Positions 1 to 8,428 of a stretch of 38,511 nucleotides of DNA are shown here, in pieces; position 1 is the stretch's first letter, and every line of letters starts with the position of its first letter. The translations under genes were made by a program, and so were the position numbers. A model generated the notes under the pieces. That model worked only from the letters and a program-made list of their open reading frames with translations, did not search any database and was not told where the DNA came from. Where the stretch lies: assembly GCA_945889315.1 (NCBI GenBank), contig CAMDBP010000016.1, positions 1-38,511 on the forward strand, read 5' to 3'. Source of the DNA: Chitinophaga pinensis. Its GTDB lineage: Bacteria > Bacteroidota > Bacteroidia > NS11-12g > UBA9320.

Positions 1-1
1 A

Positions 2-1954
2 CTCGAAAAGGATCTTATACCAAACCCAAAATTAAGTATAAACAAAGGGGGATTAGCTCCATTGGGTGAGGTTAAAGATAATTGGACCTTTACGCAACTA
101 AAAGCGATGAGCAAAAAGTTGAAGTTTAATATGTCTAAACCAATAGCAGAGATGGATAGTGAGATATTAAATATTATTCTTCACGGTTCTGAGGAAAAAT
201 TTGAGGTTGAATATAAAGGGAGTTCGGGTTATAAACAGGTTTATGAAACCCAATGGAAAGGAGTAGTTCCTTCGCTTATGGAGGCCTATTTTGAAAAAGA
301 TTTTGGTACACTTAGTAGATGGGCAGATGAATTTATGACCGTAGTGCCTTGTCGCACTTGCCATGGAGGGAGATTAAATAAAGAAGCGCTTTCATATAAA
401 ATCGGAGAACTAAATATTGCCAACTTGAGCAATATGAGTATTAGTGAGCTTTACGAATGGCTTACCACCGTTGAGGCAACCATGAGTGAAAGACAACTTA
501 CCATTGGGGCTGAAGTTTTGAAAGAAATACGTGAACGCGTTAAGTTTTTGTTGGATGTTGGTCTTTCTTATCTATCACTAAATAATTCTTCAAAAACACT
601 AAGTGGAGGAGAGGCACAACGAATACGACTGGCAACACAAATAGGATCTCAACTAGAAGAAGTACTTTATATATTGGATGAACCTAGTATAGGTTTACAT
701 CAACGAGACAATAAGCGACTTATCAATTCGCTTAAGGAATTAAGAGATATAGGCAATTCTGTAATCGTAGTGGAACACGATAGAGATATGATCTTAGAAA
801 GTGACTTTGTTGTAGATATTGGTCCTGGCGCGGGCAAAAACGGCGGAGAGATTGTAGCAGCAGGCAAATGGGAAGACATCAAAAATAACGGTACTGTCAC
901 TTCTGATTATTTAGGAGGTCAGCGAAAAATAGAAATCCCCACTGAAAGGAGAAAGGGGACAGGGAAGAAGTTGGTGCTAAGCGGTTGTACCGGTAATAAT
1001 TTAAAAAATGTAACAGCAGAGTTTCCATTAGGCAAACTGATTGCCGTAACCGGCGTTTCAGGCAGCGGTAAAAGTAGTTTAATAAATGAAACGCTCCATC
1101 CCATACTTTCTGAATACGTATATAATTCCAATAAAAAACCCTTGCCTTATGATAAAGTAAAAGGTTTAGAGTACATAGATAAGGTAATTACCATCGATCA
1201 GTCGCCTATTGGCAGAACGCCTAGGAGTAATCCCGCTACTTATGTTGGATTTTTCTCTGATGTAAGAACACTCTATTCGGAAATAGGAGAAGCTAAAATA
1301 AGGGGCTACAAGCCTGGACGATTTAGCTTTAATGTAAAGGGGGGTAGATGTGAAACCTGCGGTGGCGGTGGACAAAAAGTGATAGAAATGAATTTTCTTC
1401 CTGACGTGCTGGTAGAATGCGAGACATGTCAAGGAAAGCGCTACAACAGAGAAACACTCGAAATACGTTACAAAAACAAGAGTATTAGTGATGTGCTAGA
1501 TATGACCGTAGAAGAAGCGGTAGGTTTCTTTGAAGCGGTACCAAGCATATATAGAAAAGTAAAAGCACTTAATGATGTTGGTCTTAGCTATATAACTCTT
1601 GGTCAAAGTAGTACTACTATTTCTGGAGGAGAGGCCCAACGGGTTAAACTGGCAACAGAATTAAGTAAGATAAGCACAGGACAAACATTCTATATTCTTG
1701 ACGAACCTACTACGGGACTTCATTTTGAAGACATAAAACAATTAATAGGTGTTCTCCAAAATTTAGTAGACTTAGGTAATACAGTACTGGTTATAGAGCA
1801 TAATCTGGACGTCGTGAAAGTCGCCGATTGGATTATAGATGTGGGACCTGAAGGTGGCAATGCTGGAGGCCAAATACTGGTAACTGGGACACCAGAAGAT
1901 TTGATAAAAAGTGACATAGGTCATACCGCAAAGTATCTAGCGCTAGAAATGTAA
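2..1954 (+). CDS. uvrA: Excinuclease ABC subunit A (UvrA), 5'-truncated by window edge
   Basis: DNA-damage recognition ATPase of nucleotide excision repair; it forms UvrA2B and loads UvrB at lesions. The reading frame is open to base 2, so the TTG at 62 offered by the ORF track is internal and the true start lies left of the window; about 650 of the usual 940 or so residues are here. Visible parts: the inner zinc-module remnant CRTCHGG, the first ABC signature LSGGEAQR followed by Walker B YILDEPSIGLH, then the second Walker A GVSGSGKSS, the C-terminal zinc module (CETC and a second CETC about 22 residues apart), a second signature ISGGEAQR and Walker B YILDEPTTGLH. Both ATPase halves look intact. 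The next feature downstream is the SRP RNA gene with its own promoter. Confidence 0.97.
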   Translation, partial: LEKDLIPNPKLSINKGGLAPLGEVKDNWTFTQLKAMSKKLKFNMSKPIAEMDSEILNIILHGSEEKFEVEYKGSSGYKQVYETQWKGVVPSLMEAYFEKDFGTLSRWADEFMTVVPCRTCHGGRLNKEALSYKIGELNIANLSNMSISELYEWLTTVEATMSERQLTIGAEVLKEIRERVKFLLDVGLSYLSLNNSSKTLSGGEAQRIRLATQIGSQLEEVLYILDEPSIGLHQRDNKRLINSLKELRDIGNSVIVVEHDRDMILESDFVVDIGPGAGKNGGEIVAAGKWEDIKNNGTVTSDYLGGQRKIEIPTERRKGTGKKLVLSGCTGNNLKNVTAEFPLGKLIAVTGVSGSGKSSLINETLHPILSEYVYNSNKKPLPYDKVKGLEYIDKVITIDQSPIGRTPRSNPATYVGFFSDVRTLYSEIGEAKIRGYKPGRFSFNVKGGRCETCGGGGQKVIEMNFLPDVLVECETCQGKRYNRETLEIRYKNKSISDVLDMTVEEAVGFFEAVPSIYRKVKALNDVGLSYITLGQSSTTISGGEAQRVKLATELSKISTGQTFYILDEPTTGLHFEDIKQLIGVLQNLVDLGNTVLVIEHNLDVVKVADWIIDVGPEGGNAGGQILVTGTPEDLIKSDIGHTAKYLALEM

Positions 1955-2049
1955 TGCACGTTACGTGCCTATACAGAAAATCAATTACTATTCTCCTTTT
2001 TCGTTTCTGCACTTGTAAGCTAAATCTCTCAAAAATTTACTACAAATGT

Positions 2050-2080
2050 ATTGCTGAACCTAAATCTCTGCGTACATTTG
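2050..2080 (+). promoter_or_regulatory. Bacteroidota-type promoter of the SRP RNA gene
   Basis: A perfect TAnnTTTG box (TACATTTG, 2073-2080) has ATTG at 2050-2053, a spacing of 19 nt. The first paired base of the SRP RNA lies 5 nt after the box, so this promoter calibrates the box-to-transcription-start distance for the rest of the window. Confidence 0.8.
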
Positions 2081-2084
2081 TCCC

Positions 2085-2167
2085 GGCTGACACGACCAGC
2101 TCCCTTTGAACTCCCCCAGGGCAGGAATGCAGCAAGGGTAAAAGGTTGTAGCGGTGCGATGTCAGCC
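2085..2167 (+). ncRNA. ffs: Signal recognition particle RNA, small bacterial type (4.5S)
   Basis: RNA scaffold of the signal recognition particle; it binds Ffh and speeds its GTPase cycle with FtsY during co-translational targeting to SecYEG. The ends pair perfectly (ggctgaca at 2085-2092 with tgtcagcc at 2160-2167), and the centre carries the conserved Ffh-binding domain IV sequence around CAGGGCAGGAATGCAGCAAG. There is no Alu domain, as in most Gram-negative small SRP RNAs. A T-run (attttttat) follows directly, so the terminal stem may help termination. The exact 3' end is inferred from pairing. Confidence 0.93.
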
Positions 2168-2309
2168 ATTTTTTATACTCAAATTACACTTCAATTTTAT
2201 TATCCTTCTATTATTTAGCATCCAGCGTGAGATGTTATAATCATTTCTATTTTTAAATTTATAGCGGTAAAATAGAGAACTCCCCAACCAAAACTATATC
2301 TTCGCCCTA

Positions 2310-2966
2310 ATGAAATTTTTTGTTGATACTGCGAACTTGGAGCAAATAAAAGAAGCTCAAGCACTTGGAATACTGGATGGCGTTACTACTAATCCGTCAC
2401 TTATGGCTAAAGAAGGTATTATTGGTTACGATAATGTAATGTCACATTACAGAACGATTTGTGAGTTGGTAGACGGCGATATTAGTGCAGAAGTTATTGC
2501 GACCGATTATGATGGTATGATCAAAGAAGGTCAAGAATTGGCAGATCTACATCCCAATATCGTAGTAAAAGTTCCTATGACCATAGATGGGATTAAAGCT
2601 ATCCGATGGTTTAGTGATAATGATATAAAAACAAATTGCACACTTGTATTCTCTGCAGGTCAAGCCATTCTTGCGGCAAAAGCGGGAGCTACGTATATTT
2701 CTCCATTTATTGGTCGTGTAGATGACATGACATGGGATGGTATTGAGCTGATTGCTCAAATCGCAGATATATATAGTATTCAAGGTTTCCCTACAGAAAT
2801 TCTAGCGGCATCCATTCGAAATCCATTGCACATAGTAAGAGCGGCAGAAGCCGGAGCAGATGTATGTACATGTCCACTTAGCGCAATCATAGGTCTAGCA
2901 AAGCACCCATTAACTGATATTGGATTAGCTCAGTTTTTGGCAGATCATAAGAAAGCCAATGGTTAA
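2310..2966 (+). CDS. tal: Transaldolase of the TalC/FSA-type small family
   Basis: Class I aldolase-fold enzyme that transfers dihydroxyacetone units between sugar phosphates in the non-oxidative pentose phosphate pathway. At 218 residues it has the length of the short TalC/MipB/FSA family, not classical TalB (about 317). Seen: VDTANL at the N terminus, GVTTNPSL (24-31), and the Schiff-base lysine in IVVKVP (Lys87). The position that is Tyr131 in E. coli fructose-6-phosphate aldolase is Phe133 here (ISPFIGRVD), the residue associated with transaldolase rather than aldolase activity. Annotation pipelines often call such genes fructose-6-phosphate aldolase. A -7-like box TATCTTCG (2297-2304) ends 5 nt before the ATG, so the mRNA may be leaderless. 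It stands alone between the SRP RNA and a glycosyltransferase. Confidence 0.9.
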   Translation: MKFFVDTANLEQIKEAQALGILDGVTTNPSLMAKEGIIGYDNVMSHYRTICELVDGDISAEVIATDYDGMIKEGQELADLHPNIVVKVPMTIDGIKAIRWFSDNDIKTNCTLVFSAGQAILAAKAGATYISPFIGRVDDMTWDGIELIAQIADIYSIQGFPTEILAASIRNPLHIVRAAEAGADVCTCPLSAIIGLAKHPLTDIGLAQFLADHKKANG

Positions 2967-2988
2967 TGTTTTTGAAAAAACGAATACT

Positions 2989-3022
2989 ATTGCTTAAAGC
3001 AGTTTATATACAAGTAGTTTTG
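2989..3022 (+). promoter_or_regulatory. Candidate promoter of the glycosyltransferase gene
   Basis: TAGTTTTG (3015-3022) matches TAnnTTTG exactly, with ATTG at 2989-2992, 22 nt upstream. A start near 3027 would give a leader of about 70 nt. A weaker box-like TATTATCG lies at 3085-3092, closer to the gene. Confidence 0.5.
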
Positions 3023-3099
3023 TAAATTATTTAATGGTAACGTTTCTAGAACTAAAAACGCAACACTAGATTAGCCTGACTAAATATTATCGAATCAAT

Positions 3100-3822
3100 T
3101 TGAACCCTATAGTTATCATACCGACGTATAATGAGAAGGAAAACATTCTCGATATGTTAGATAAAGTAATGTCTTTATCAACGGTTTTTGATGTGCTCGT
3201 AGTTGATGATAATTCGCCAGACGGCACTGCTCAAATGGTTAAAGAGCGAATGGCAAACAAATCCAGAATAAACCTCCTAGAAAACGGAAATAAAAATGGA
3301 CTAGGAACAGCCTACATCGCAGGATTTAAATGGTGTTTGGAGCGAAATTATGAATATATCTTTGAGATGGATTGTGATTTTTCACATAACCCTGACGATT
3401 TGATCCGTTTACATGATGAATTGCAAAAGCCAGATAACGATATGGTGGTAGGGTCTCGCTATGTGGGTAATGTAGTAAATGTGGTAAACTGGCCTATGAG
3501 TCGTGTATTGTTAAGCTATTTTGCGTCCGCTTATGTGCGATTTTTTACTCAAATGAAATTAGCAGATGCCACTGCTGGTTTTGTCGGATATACGAGTGAA
3601 TTACTAAGTAGTATAGACATGTCTAGGATTAAATTTAGAGGCTACGCATTTCAGATAGAAATGAAATACACTGCACATTCCTTGGGTAAAACAATCAAAG
3701 AAATCCCCATTATTTTTACGGATAGAACCGCCGGAGAATCTAAAATGACGGGCGGAATTATTCGCGAGGCACTGTTTGGTGTAATTAGTCTTCGCTTCAA
3801 ACGCATTTCTGCGTTAAAATAA
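3100..3822 (+). CDS. Polyprenol-phosphate mannosyltransferase-like GT2 glycosyltransferase
   Basis: Probable cytoplasmic-face GT2 enzyme that moves a sugar from an NDP-sugar to polyprenyl phosphate (DPM1/Ppm1-like), giving a lipid-linked donor for glycans. Motifs: IIPTYNEKENI at the N terminus, VVDDNSPDGT, the metal-binding MDCDFSHNPDD (family form MDADLSH), VVGSRY, FRGYAFQIEMKY and the late FTDRTAGESKM. At 240 residues it lacks the C-terminal membrane domain of some relatives. The start is TTG: in-frame sequence is open only to 3070 and contains no ATG or GTG upstream, and TTG gives the usual family N terminus. The sugar and the acceptor cannot be told from sequence. It ends 9 nt from the convergent lipA gene. 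Confidence 0.85.
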   Translation: MNPIVIIPTYNEKENILDMLDKVMSLSTVFDVLVVDDNSPDGTAQMVKERMANKSRINLLENGNKNGLGTAYIAGFKWCLERNYEYIFEMDCDFSHNPDDLIRLHDELQKPDNDMVVGSRYVGNVVNVVNWPMSRVLLSYFASAYVRFFTQMKLADATAGFVGYTSELLSSIDMSRIKFRGYAFQIEMKYTAHSLGKTIKEIPIIFTDRTAGESKMTGGIIREALFGVISLRFKRISALK

Positions 3823-3831
3823 GAGTAACCC

Positions 3832-4722
3832 TTACTTAGAAAGATGCTTTTCGGCGTGGTAACTAGAACGAACTAGTGGGCCACTTTCTATATAGTCAAA
3901 TCCCATTTTCTGACCTTCTCGTTTGTACATCGCAAAAATGTCAGGATGCACATATTCAGCTACTTTTAGATGTCGTGTAGTGGGCTGCATATATTGACCA
4001 AGTGTTATGATTCCTACCCCGGTGTTTCTCAAATCGTGCATGGTTTCTAAAATTTCATCTTCTGCTTCACCCATTCCGCACATAATGCCACTTTTGGTTT
4101 TCATACCTTTCTCTTTAAGATATGAAAGTACAAAGAGTGATCTATCATATTTCGCTTGTACCCTAACTTCTTTGGTAAGACGTCTCACCGTTTCAATATT
4201 GTGCGAAACTATTTCAGGATGAACAGAAATAATACGATCTAATTGCTCTGTATTCCCTTGAAAATCGGGGATCAAGGTTTCAAGTGTAGTTTCTGGATTA
4301 AACTCTCTAATGGTCGTAACGGTTTTAGCCCAATGTATACTTCCTCCATCTTCTAAATCATCGCGGTCTACACTGGTTATTACTGCGTGTTTTATGCCCA
4401 TTATATTAATAGACTGTGCAACTTTAAATGGCTCAAGAGGATCAAGTTTCTCACCAGCGCCAGTAGCAACATTACAAAACTGACAGCTTCTAGTACAGGT
4501 ATTCCCGCCAATCATAAAAGTAGCAGTACCCGCTCCCCAACATTCCCCAATATTGGGGCATTTACCACTTTCGCAAATAGTGTGTAATTTGTTGTCTTTT
4601 ACCAACTTCAGCATTTCAGCATAGTGTCCTTCTCCAGGTATTTGGGTCTTGAGCCAATCTGGTTTCATACGCTGTTGCTGTTTTATCTTAACGTGGGGTT
4701 TGTTTTCTATGTTATTTTTCAT
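3832..4722 (-). CDS. lipA: Lipoyl synthase (radical SAM)
   Basis: Inserts two sulfur atoms into protein-bound octanoyl groups, making lipoate for pyruvate and 2-oxoglutarate dehydrogenases and glycine cleavage. From ATG 4722 the protein has 296 residues; the ORF-track start at 4794 adds 24 residues unlike the family. Auxiliary-cluster cysteines are at 50, 55 and 61 (CESGKCPNIGEC), the radical-SAM CX3CX2C at 76, 80 and 83 (CTRSCQFC), and the C-terminal RSSY that ligates the auxiliary cluster is present. A perfect -7 box (TAATTTTG) ends 9 nt before the ATG. The gene is divergent from porZ. Its enzyme needs Fe-S clusters, which the isc operon further right could supply. No lipB is seen. Confidence 0.97.
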   Translation of the reverse strand: MKNNIENKPHVKIKQQQRMKPDWLKTQIPGEGHYAEMLKLVKDNKLHTICESGKCPNIGECWGAGTATFMIGGNTCTRSCQFCNVATGAGEKLDPLEPFKVAQSINIMGIKHAVITSVDRDDLEDGGSIHWAKTVTTIREFNPETTLETLIPDFQGNTEQLDRIISVHPEIVSHNIETVRRLTKEVRVQAKYDRSLFVLSYLKEKGMKTKSGIMCGMGEAEDEILETMHDLRNTGVGIITLGQYMQPTTRHLKVAEYVHPDIFAMYKREGQKMGFDYIESGPLVRSSYHAEKHLSK

Positions 4723-4731
4723 AAAACGGAG

Positions 4732-4739
4732 CAAAATTA
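4732..4739 (-). promoter_or_regulatory. -7 box of lipA
   Basis: TAATTTTG on the minus strand fits TAnnTTTG, 9 nt from the chosen lipA ATG. It supports ATG 4722, because the longer ORF-track start would lie upstream of the transcription start. No good TTG element was found 19-23 nt upstream. Confidence 0.55.
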
Positions 4740-4812
4740 AGACTCTTTTTAGAGTATGTGCATTATATCGTAATTTTACGCTGCACGATAACAAAACAGT
4801 GATACTAATCGT

Positions 4813-4820
4813 TAGTTTTG
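4813..4820 (+). promoter_or_regulatory. -7 box of porZ-recO
   Basis: TAGTTTTG, a perfect TAnnTTTG match, lies 14 nt before the porZ ATG and is divergent from the lipA box. No clear -33 TTG element. Confidence 0.5.
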
Positions 4821-4834
4821 TTTATTCTAATTAA

Positions 4835-7087
4835 ATGAGGTTAATCTACACTTTTTATTTTTTCTTAATAGGGCTCAGTCTCTTTGCTCAAAATAATACC
4901 CCTACCTACACCTGGCGTATGCATCTGCCTTATAACAGTGTAAGGCAAATAATAGAAGTAGATAGAACCCTGTATGTGCTGGCTGAAGTGGGCTTGTATA
5001 CATTTGATTTAATTAGTGGGGAATCCACAATGCTTACCAAAGTAGATGGATTTGCAGAATCAAAAGTGAGTAATTTTGGCTACTCTGACGATACTAAAAC
5101 CCTAATCATAGTATATGAAAACGGGAATATTGATTTATTAAAGGACAATAAAATCATCAACTTGCCAGGTCTAAAAAGAGCTAGTGTTGGAGGGCAAAAG
5201 TTTATCTACGAAACTTCTGTAATTGGTCGCAAAGCATATTTAGCCACATCATTTGGAGTAGTTGTGGTTGATTTAGAAAAGCAACTAATTTCAGCAGATT
5301 ACCAAAACCTAGGTGCTGGCGGTACTACGCTGGAAGTATTTTCCATTTTTGTCTTTAATGACACCCTTTACCTCGCTACTGATGAAGGTATAAAATCGGC
5401 ACCTGCCTATGATAGCCGAGTAAATCTTCAAAATTTTGAAACGTGGAAAACAAATACGACCTATAAATCTACTCGCCTATTTCGAGAATTTAACAACAAT
5501 TTGTTTTTCGTAAACGATAGTATCTTGTACAATTACGCAAGCGGCAGTTATTCAACGGTAGAAGCCGGCGTTAAAAAAGACTATAAAAGTTTAATAACGG
5601 CGCATGACAAATTGGTGATTTGCCGTTGGGAGGGAGTAGCACTTTTAGATAAGCTTTTTAAGCTGGAAGATAAGAAGGAGCCGTTTATGGAATATGCAAT
5701 CATAGATTATCAAAACAATTTATGGTTTGGTGGTTTTTATAGGGGGCTAATTAAAAAATGGCCAGACGGGAGGATAGACGGGTTTATACCCCCAGGACCC
5801 TATGGCTTGACGACCTATGATATGCAAGGGTATGAGAATACTATGTATGTAACAGCGGGAGGCCATACTAACGCGTATGCTCCGTCTTATGTAAACTATG
5901 GTTATTACATATACGAAGACGGACAATGGCTCAATAGAGATCTTAATAATCCAGTAGTAGGTAGTATGATTGATTTTACCAATATTTACATCAATCAAAA
6001 TAGTGGAGATGTCTATCTAGGTAGTTTTGGAAGCGGATTAGCAAAACTTAAAAACAAGGTCCCAGAGCAAAAATTTACTTCTGCGAATAGTACAATAAAA
6101 GCAGCGGTAGACACAAGAGAAATAGCATTAGGCATGACCCAAGATTCAAAAGGAACCTTGTGGGTAGCCAACTACGAAACAGAGAAACCGCTTTTATCGC
6201 TAAAAAAGGACGGTAGCTGGAAGGAATATAATGTTGGTTCCAACAGAATTGGGGAGATGGTAGTCGATGATCAAGATAATATTTGGATGCTAGCACCTCG
6301 TTCTAGTAGCCTTGGCCTTGTGGTCGCTAAAGAGAAGAGTAACGGGGGGGTAGATTATAGACCTCTCACTACAGGGGCTAAAAACGGCGGGTTGCCTAAT
6401 AATAATGTAAAGGCCATAGTGCGGGATAAAGACGGAGAAATTTGGGTAGGAACAGAAACAGGAATTGGGGTGTTTTATCAACCAAGCTTAGTCTTTGATC
6501 CACAGCAAAGAATAAATGCAGACGCACAGCAAATCATTATTGATGATGGAAGTGACATTGGATACCTACTAGAAAAAGAGGTTATAAATGATCTTAAGGT
6601 AGATGGCGGGAACAGAAAATGGGCTGCTACAAACAATGGAGTATGGCTTATTGCAGAAGATGGGTCACGTATTTTGAAACATTTTACGGCGAGTAATAGT
6701 CCGCTGCCTAGTGATATAGTGAATTGTATTGGCATAGTTCCAAATACAGGGGAAGTATTCTTTGGAACTACCCAAGGAATAACATCATATAGAGGAGATG
6801 CCACAGAAGCAAGTAGTACGCATCAAAATACATTAGTGTTTCCTAATCCTGTTCACTCTGCGTATCAAGGGCCCATAACGATTACCGGTTTGCCTGAGGA
6901 TGCGACAGTAAAAATAGCAGATGTCGCTGGTCGTGTTGTGTATGAACTGATTGCCACCGGCGGCACCGCCGTATGGAACGGATTAAACTTTGAAGGACAA
7001 AAGCCACAAACAGGAATTTATCTGATTTACAGCGCGAATAAGGATGACGAAGAAGCTTTAGTGACTAAACTGCTTATAGTGAGGTAA
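4835..7087 (+). CDS. porZ: PorZ-like T9SS surface protein, beta-propellers plus sorting domain
   Basis: PorZ is a cell-surface part of the type IX secretion system that works with the PorU sortase to attach cargo to anionic LPS. This 750-residue protein is close to P. gingivalis PorZ in size and plan: a signal peptide (1 to about 18, ending LFAQ), a first propeller-like half (about 25-330) with short aromatic repeats, a second half (about 330-660) with two-component-regulator-type propeller repeats (IWVGTETGIGVF, KWAATNNGVWL, EVFFGTTQGITSYRG), then a T9SS type A domain (about 670-750: FPNPVHS, VKIADVAGRVV, GIYLIY). The 1-nt overlap with recO indicates a shared mRNA. The alternative is a generic propeller protein with a sorting domain; PorZ is preferred for the two-propeller layout and the end of the second propeller. 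Confidence 0.75.
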   Translation: MRLIYTFYFFLIGLSLFAQNNTPTYTWRMHLPYNSVRQIIEVDRTLYVLAEVGLYTFDLISGESTMLTKVDGFAESKVSNFGYSDDTKTLIIVYENGNIDLLKDNKIINLPGLKRASVGGQKFIYETSVIGRKAYLATSFGVVVVDLEKQLISADYQNLGAGGTTLEVFSIFVFNDTLYLATDEGIKSAPAYDSRVNLQNFETWKTNTTYKSTRLFREFNNNLFFVNDSILYNYASGSYSTVEAGVKKDYKSLITAHDKLVICRWEGVALLDKLFKLEDKKEPFMEYAIIDYQNNLWFGGFYRGLIKKWPDGRIDGFIPPGPYGLTTYDMQGYENTMYVTAGGHTNAYAPSYVNYGYYIYEDGQWLNRDLNNPVVGSMIDFTNIYINQNSGDVYLGSFGSGLAKLKNKVPEQKFTSANSTIKAAVDTREIALGMTQDSKGTLWVANYETEKPLLSLKKDGSWKEYNVGSNRIGEMVVDDQDNIWMLAPRSSSLGLVVAKEKSNGGVDYRPLTTGAKNGGLPNNNVKAIVRDKDGEIWVGTETGIGVFYQPSLVFDPQQRINADAQQIIIDDGSDIGYLLEKEVINDLKVDGGNRKWAATNNGVWLIAEDGSRILKHFTASNSPLPSDIVNCIGIVPNTGEVFFGTTQGITSYRGDATEASSTHQNTLVFPNPVHSAYQGPITITGLPEDATVKIADVAGRVVYELIATGGTAVWNGLNFEGQKPQTGIYLIYSANKDDEEALVTKLLIVR

Positions 7088-7800
7088 TGATTACCAAAAC
7101 CAAAGCAATTGTATTACGCAACACCAATTATGGTGAAAGTAGTGTGATTAGTAAAATGTATACCCGAGAATTTGGGGTAAGAACCTATATTTTACAAAGC
7201 ATTCGAAAAGGAAAATCTGCCATTAAACCATCTATGATTCAGCCACTTAGTTTGGTGGATCTAGATATTTACGAAAAACCCAATAGCAGTATTAACAGGA
7301 TAAAAGAATTAAAGAATAATCCCCTGTTAATGGATATTCAAGACAGTGTTCCCAAAAAAACGGTAGCTCTTTTTTTACTTGAGTTGCTCAATCAATGCAT
7401 TGTAGAGGAACAATATGAAGAAGAATTGTTTGACTTCATCGCAGCACAAATTATTTTTTTAGAGCGTGAGCCACTCAACGCATTATTTCCAATTTACTTC
7501 ATGCTTAGACTTACTTATTATTTGGGCATAGAACCACAAGGAGAATTTTCTATAGATACCCCATACCTAAGTCTGGAAGAAGGAATATTCCTTGAACAAA
7601 GCGGCGTGAGTACGGTTTCTAAAGAGATTTCTGAGCTCATTTCCTTACTTGCCAACAATAGCAATTGGTCCTTGATTTCGATAAACTCTGATCTGCGTAG
7701 AGAAGGGCTAAATCAACTAATTAAATATTATCAATACCATATTACAAAGAACAAAAAAATGAAATCTGTTGAAATCCTTTCTGAACTTCTTCGTTTATAA
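7087..7800 (+). CDS. recO: DNA repair protein RecO
   Basis: Recombination mediator of the RecFOR pathway: it anneals strands and helps RecA displace SSB at gaps. It has 237 residues, a normal length. The N terminus has the OB-fold signature ITKTKAIVLRNTNYGESS, followed by REFGVRTYI and later the helical half (FLLELLNQCIVEEQYEE). No zinc-finger cysteines appear in the C-terminal half, unlike D. radiodurans-type RecO. Its ATG uses the last A of the porZ stop codon (TAATG), so translation is likely coupled. The biological link to PorZ is not obvious and may only be co-expression. Confidence 0.94.
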   Translation: MITKTKAIVLRNTNYGESSVISKMYTREFGVRTYILQSIRKGKSAIKPSMIQPLSLVDLDIYEKPNSSINRIKELKNNPLLMDIQDSVPKKTVALFLLELLNQCIVEEQYEEELFDFIAAQIIFLEREPLNALFPIYFMLRLTYYLGIEPQGEFSIDTPYLSLEEGIFLEQSGVSTVSKEISELISLLANNSNWSLISINSDLRREGLNQLIKYYQYHITKNKKMKSVEILSELLRL

Positions 7801-7824
7801 AAAGTATAAGGAGCAGAGTTTTAG

Positions 7825-7832
7825 TATCTTTG
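7825..7832 (+). promoter_or_regulatory. -7 box of the DUF4294 gene, predicting a leaderless mRNA
   Basis: TATCTTTG fits TAnnTTTG exactly and ends 4 nt before the ATG at 7837. With the spacing seen at the SRP RNA gene, transcription would begin at or next to the start codon. Confidence 0.55.
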
Positions 7833-7836
7833 TACA

Positions 7837-8409
7837 ATGAAGAAAGTAATAACTTTTCTAGTCTTAAGCAGTATTCTGTTTAGTGCAAATGCACAGAAAA
7901 AAAGTGCAGATTCTGCTATTATTTTGCGCAAAATGGTCATGGATGGAGATACTTTCTATGTATATACTTTTGACGAATTTATACTAAAAGAGTTTGACAA
8001 CAAGGAGCAAAAAGAAGAGTATCTAAGGTTGGTTCGAAATGTTAAAAAAGTGATGCCATACGCTAAGTTGGCGGCTTTTAGACTGCAAATGATGGAGGAT
8101 AATCTAAATCAACTTACCTCGGCTAAAGCAAAAAAGAAGTATATCAAAGCTACTGAAGAAGCTATAAAAGATGAATTTCTCTCTCATCTAAAAAACCTAA
8201 GCCTCAAGCAGGGGAAACTCCTCATAAAACTAATTCATAGAGAAACGGGGAATACTTCCTATGAAATACTTAAAAAATACAGAGGAAGTGCAAGCACGAT
8301 GTTCTACGGACTTTGGGCGAAATTTTATAATGCGGATATAGATACCAAATTTGATCCGATAGAGGACTATCAAATAGAGTATATAATTAAAAATGCAAAA
8401 TTAGAGTAA
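7837..8409 (+). CDS. DUF4294-family exported protein
   Basis: A protein of unknown function from a family known mainly in Bacteroidota. It has 190 residues with a signal peptide (MKKVITFLVLSSILFSANAQ), so it is probably periplasmic. The mature part is mostly helical and charged: VKKVMPYAKLAAFRLQMMED, then a lysine-rich KAKKKYIKATEEAIKDEF, and KQGKLLIKLIHRETG, which is typical of the family. No catalytic motif is evident. A strong -7 box sits right before the start. bshB1 follows after 19 nt and is probably co-transcribed. I can recognise the family but not its role. Confidence 0.8.
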   Translation: MKKVITFLVLSSILFSANAQKKSADSAIILRKMVMDGDTFYVYTFDEFILKEFDNKEQKEEYLRLVRNVKKVMPYAKLAAFRLQMMEDNLNQLTSAKAKKKYIKATEEAIKDEFLSHLKNLSLKQGKLLIKLIHRETGNTSYEILKKYRGSASTMFYGLWAKFYNADIDTKFDPIEDYQIEYIIKNAKLE

Positions 8410-8428
8410 GGCTTAGGCCCTCATAAAT

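Noticed and set aside
1956-1968. Palindrome GCACGT-T-ACGTGC right after the uvrA stop codon, as a terminator
   Set aside because: The arms are only 6 bp around a single central base and no T-run follows, so it cannot work as a standard terminator; chance is likely.
2967-2982. gttttt/aaaaac hairpin after the transaldolase gene as a terminator
   Set aside because: The stem is almost all A-T with a loop too small to fold stably, and no T-run follows.
4723-4794. N-terminal 24-residue extension of LipA in the ORF track
   Set aside because: It has no resemblance to LipA N termini and lies upstream of the predicted lipA transcription start.
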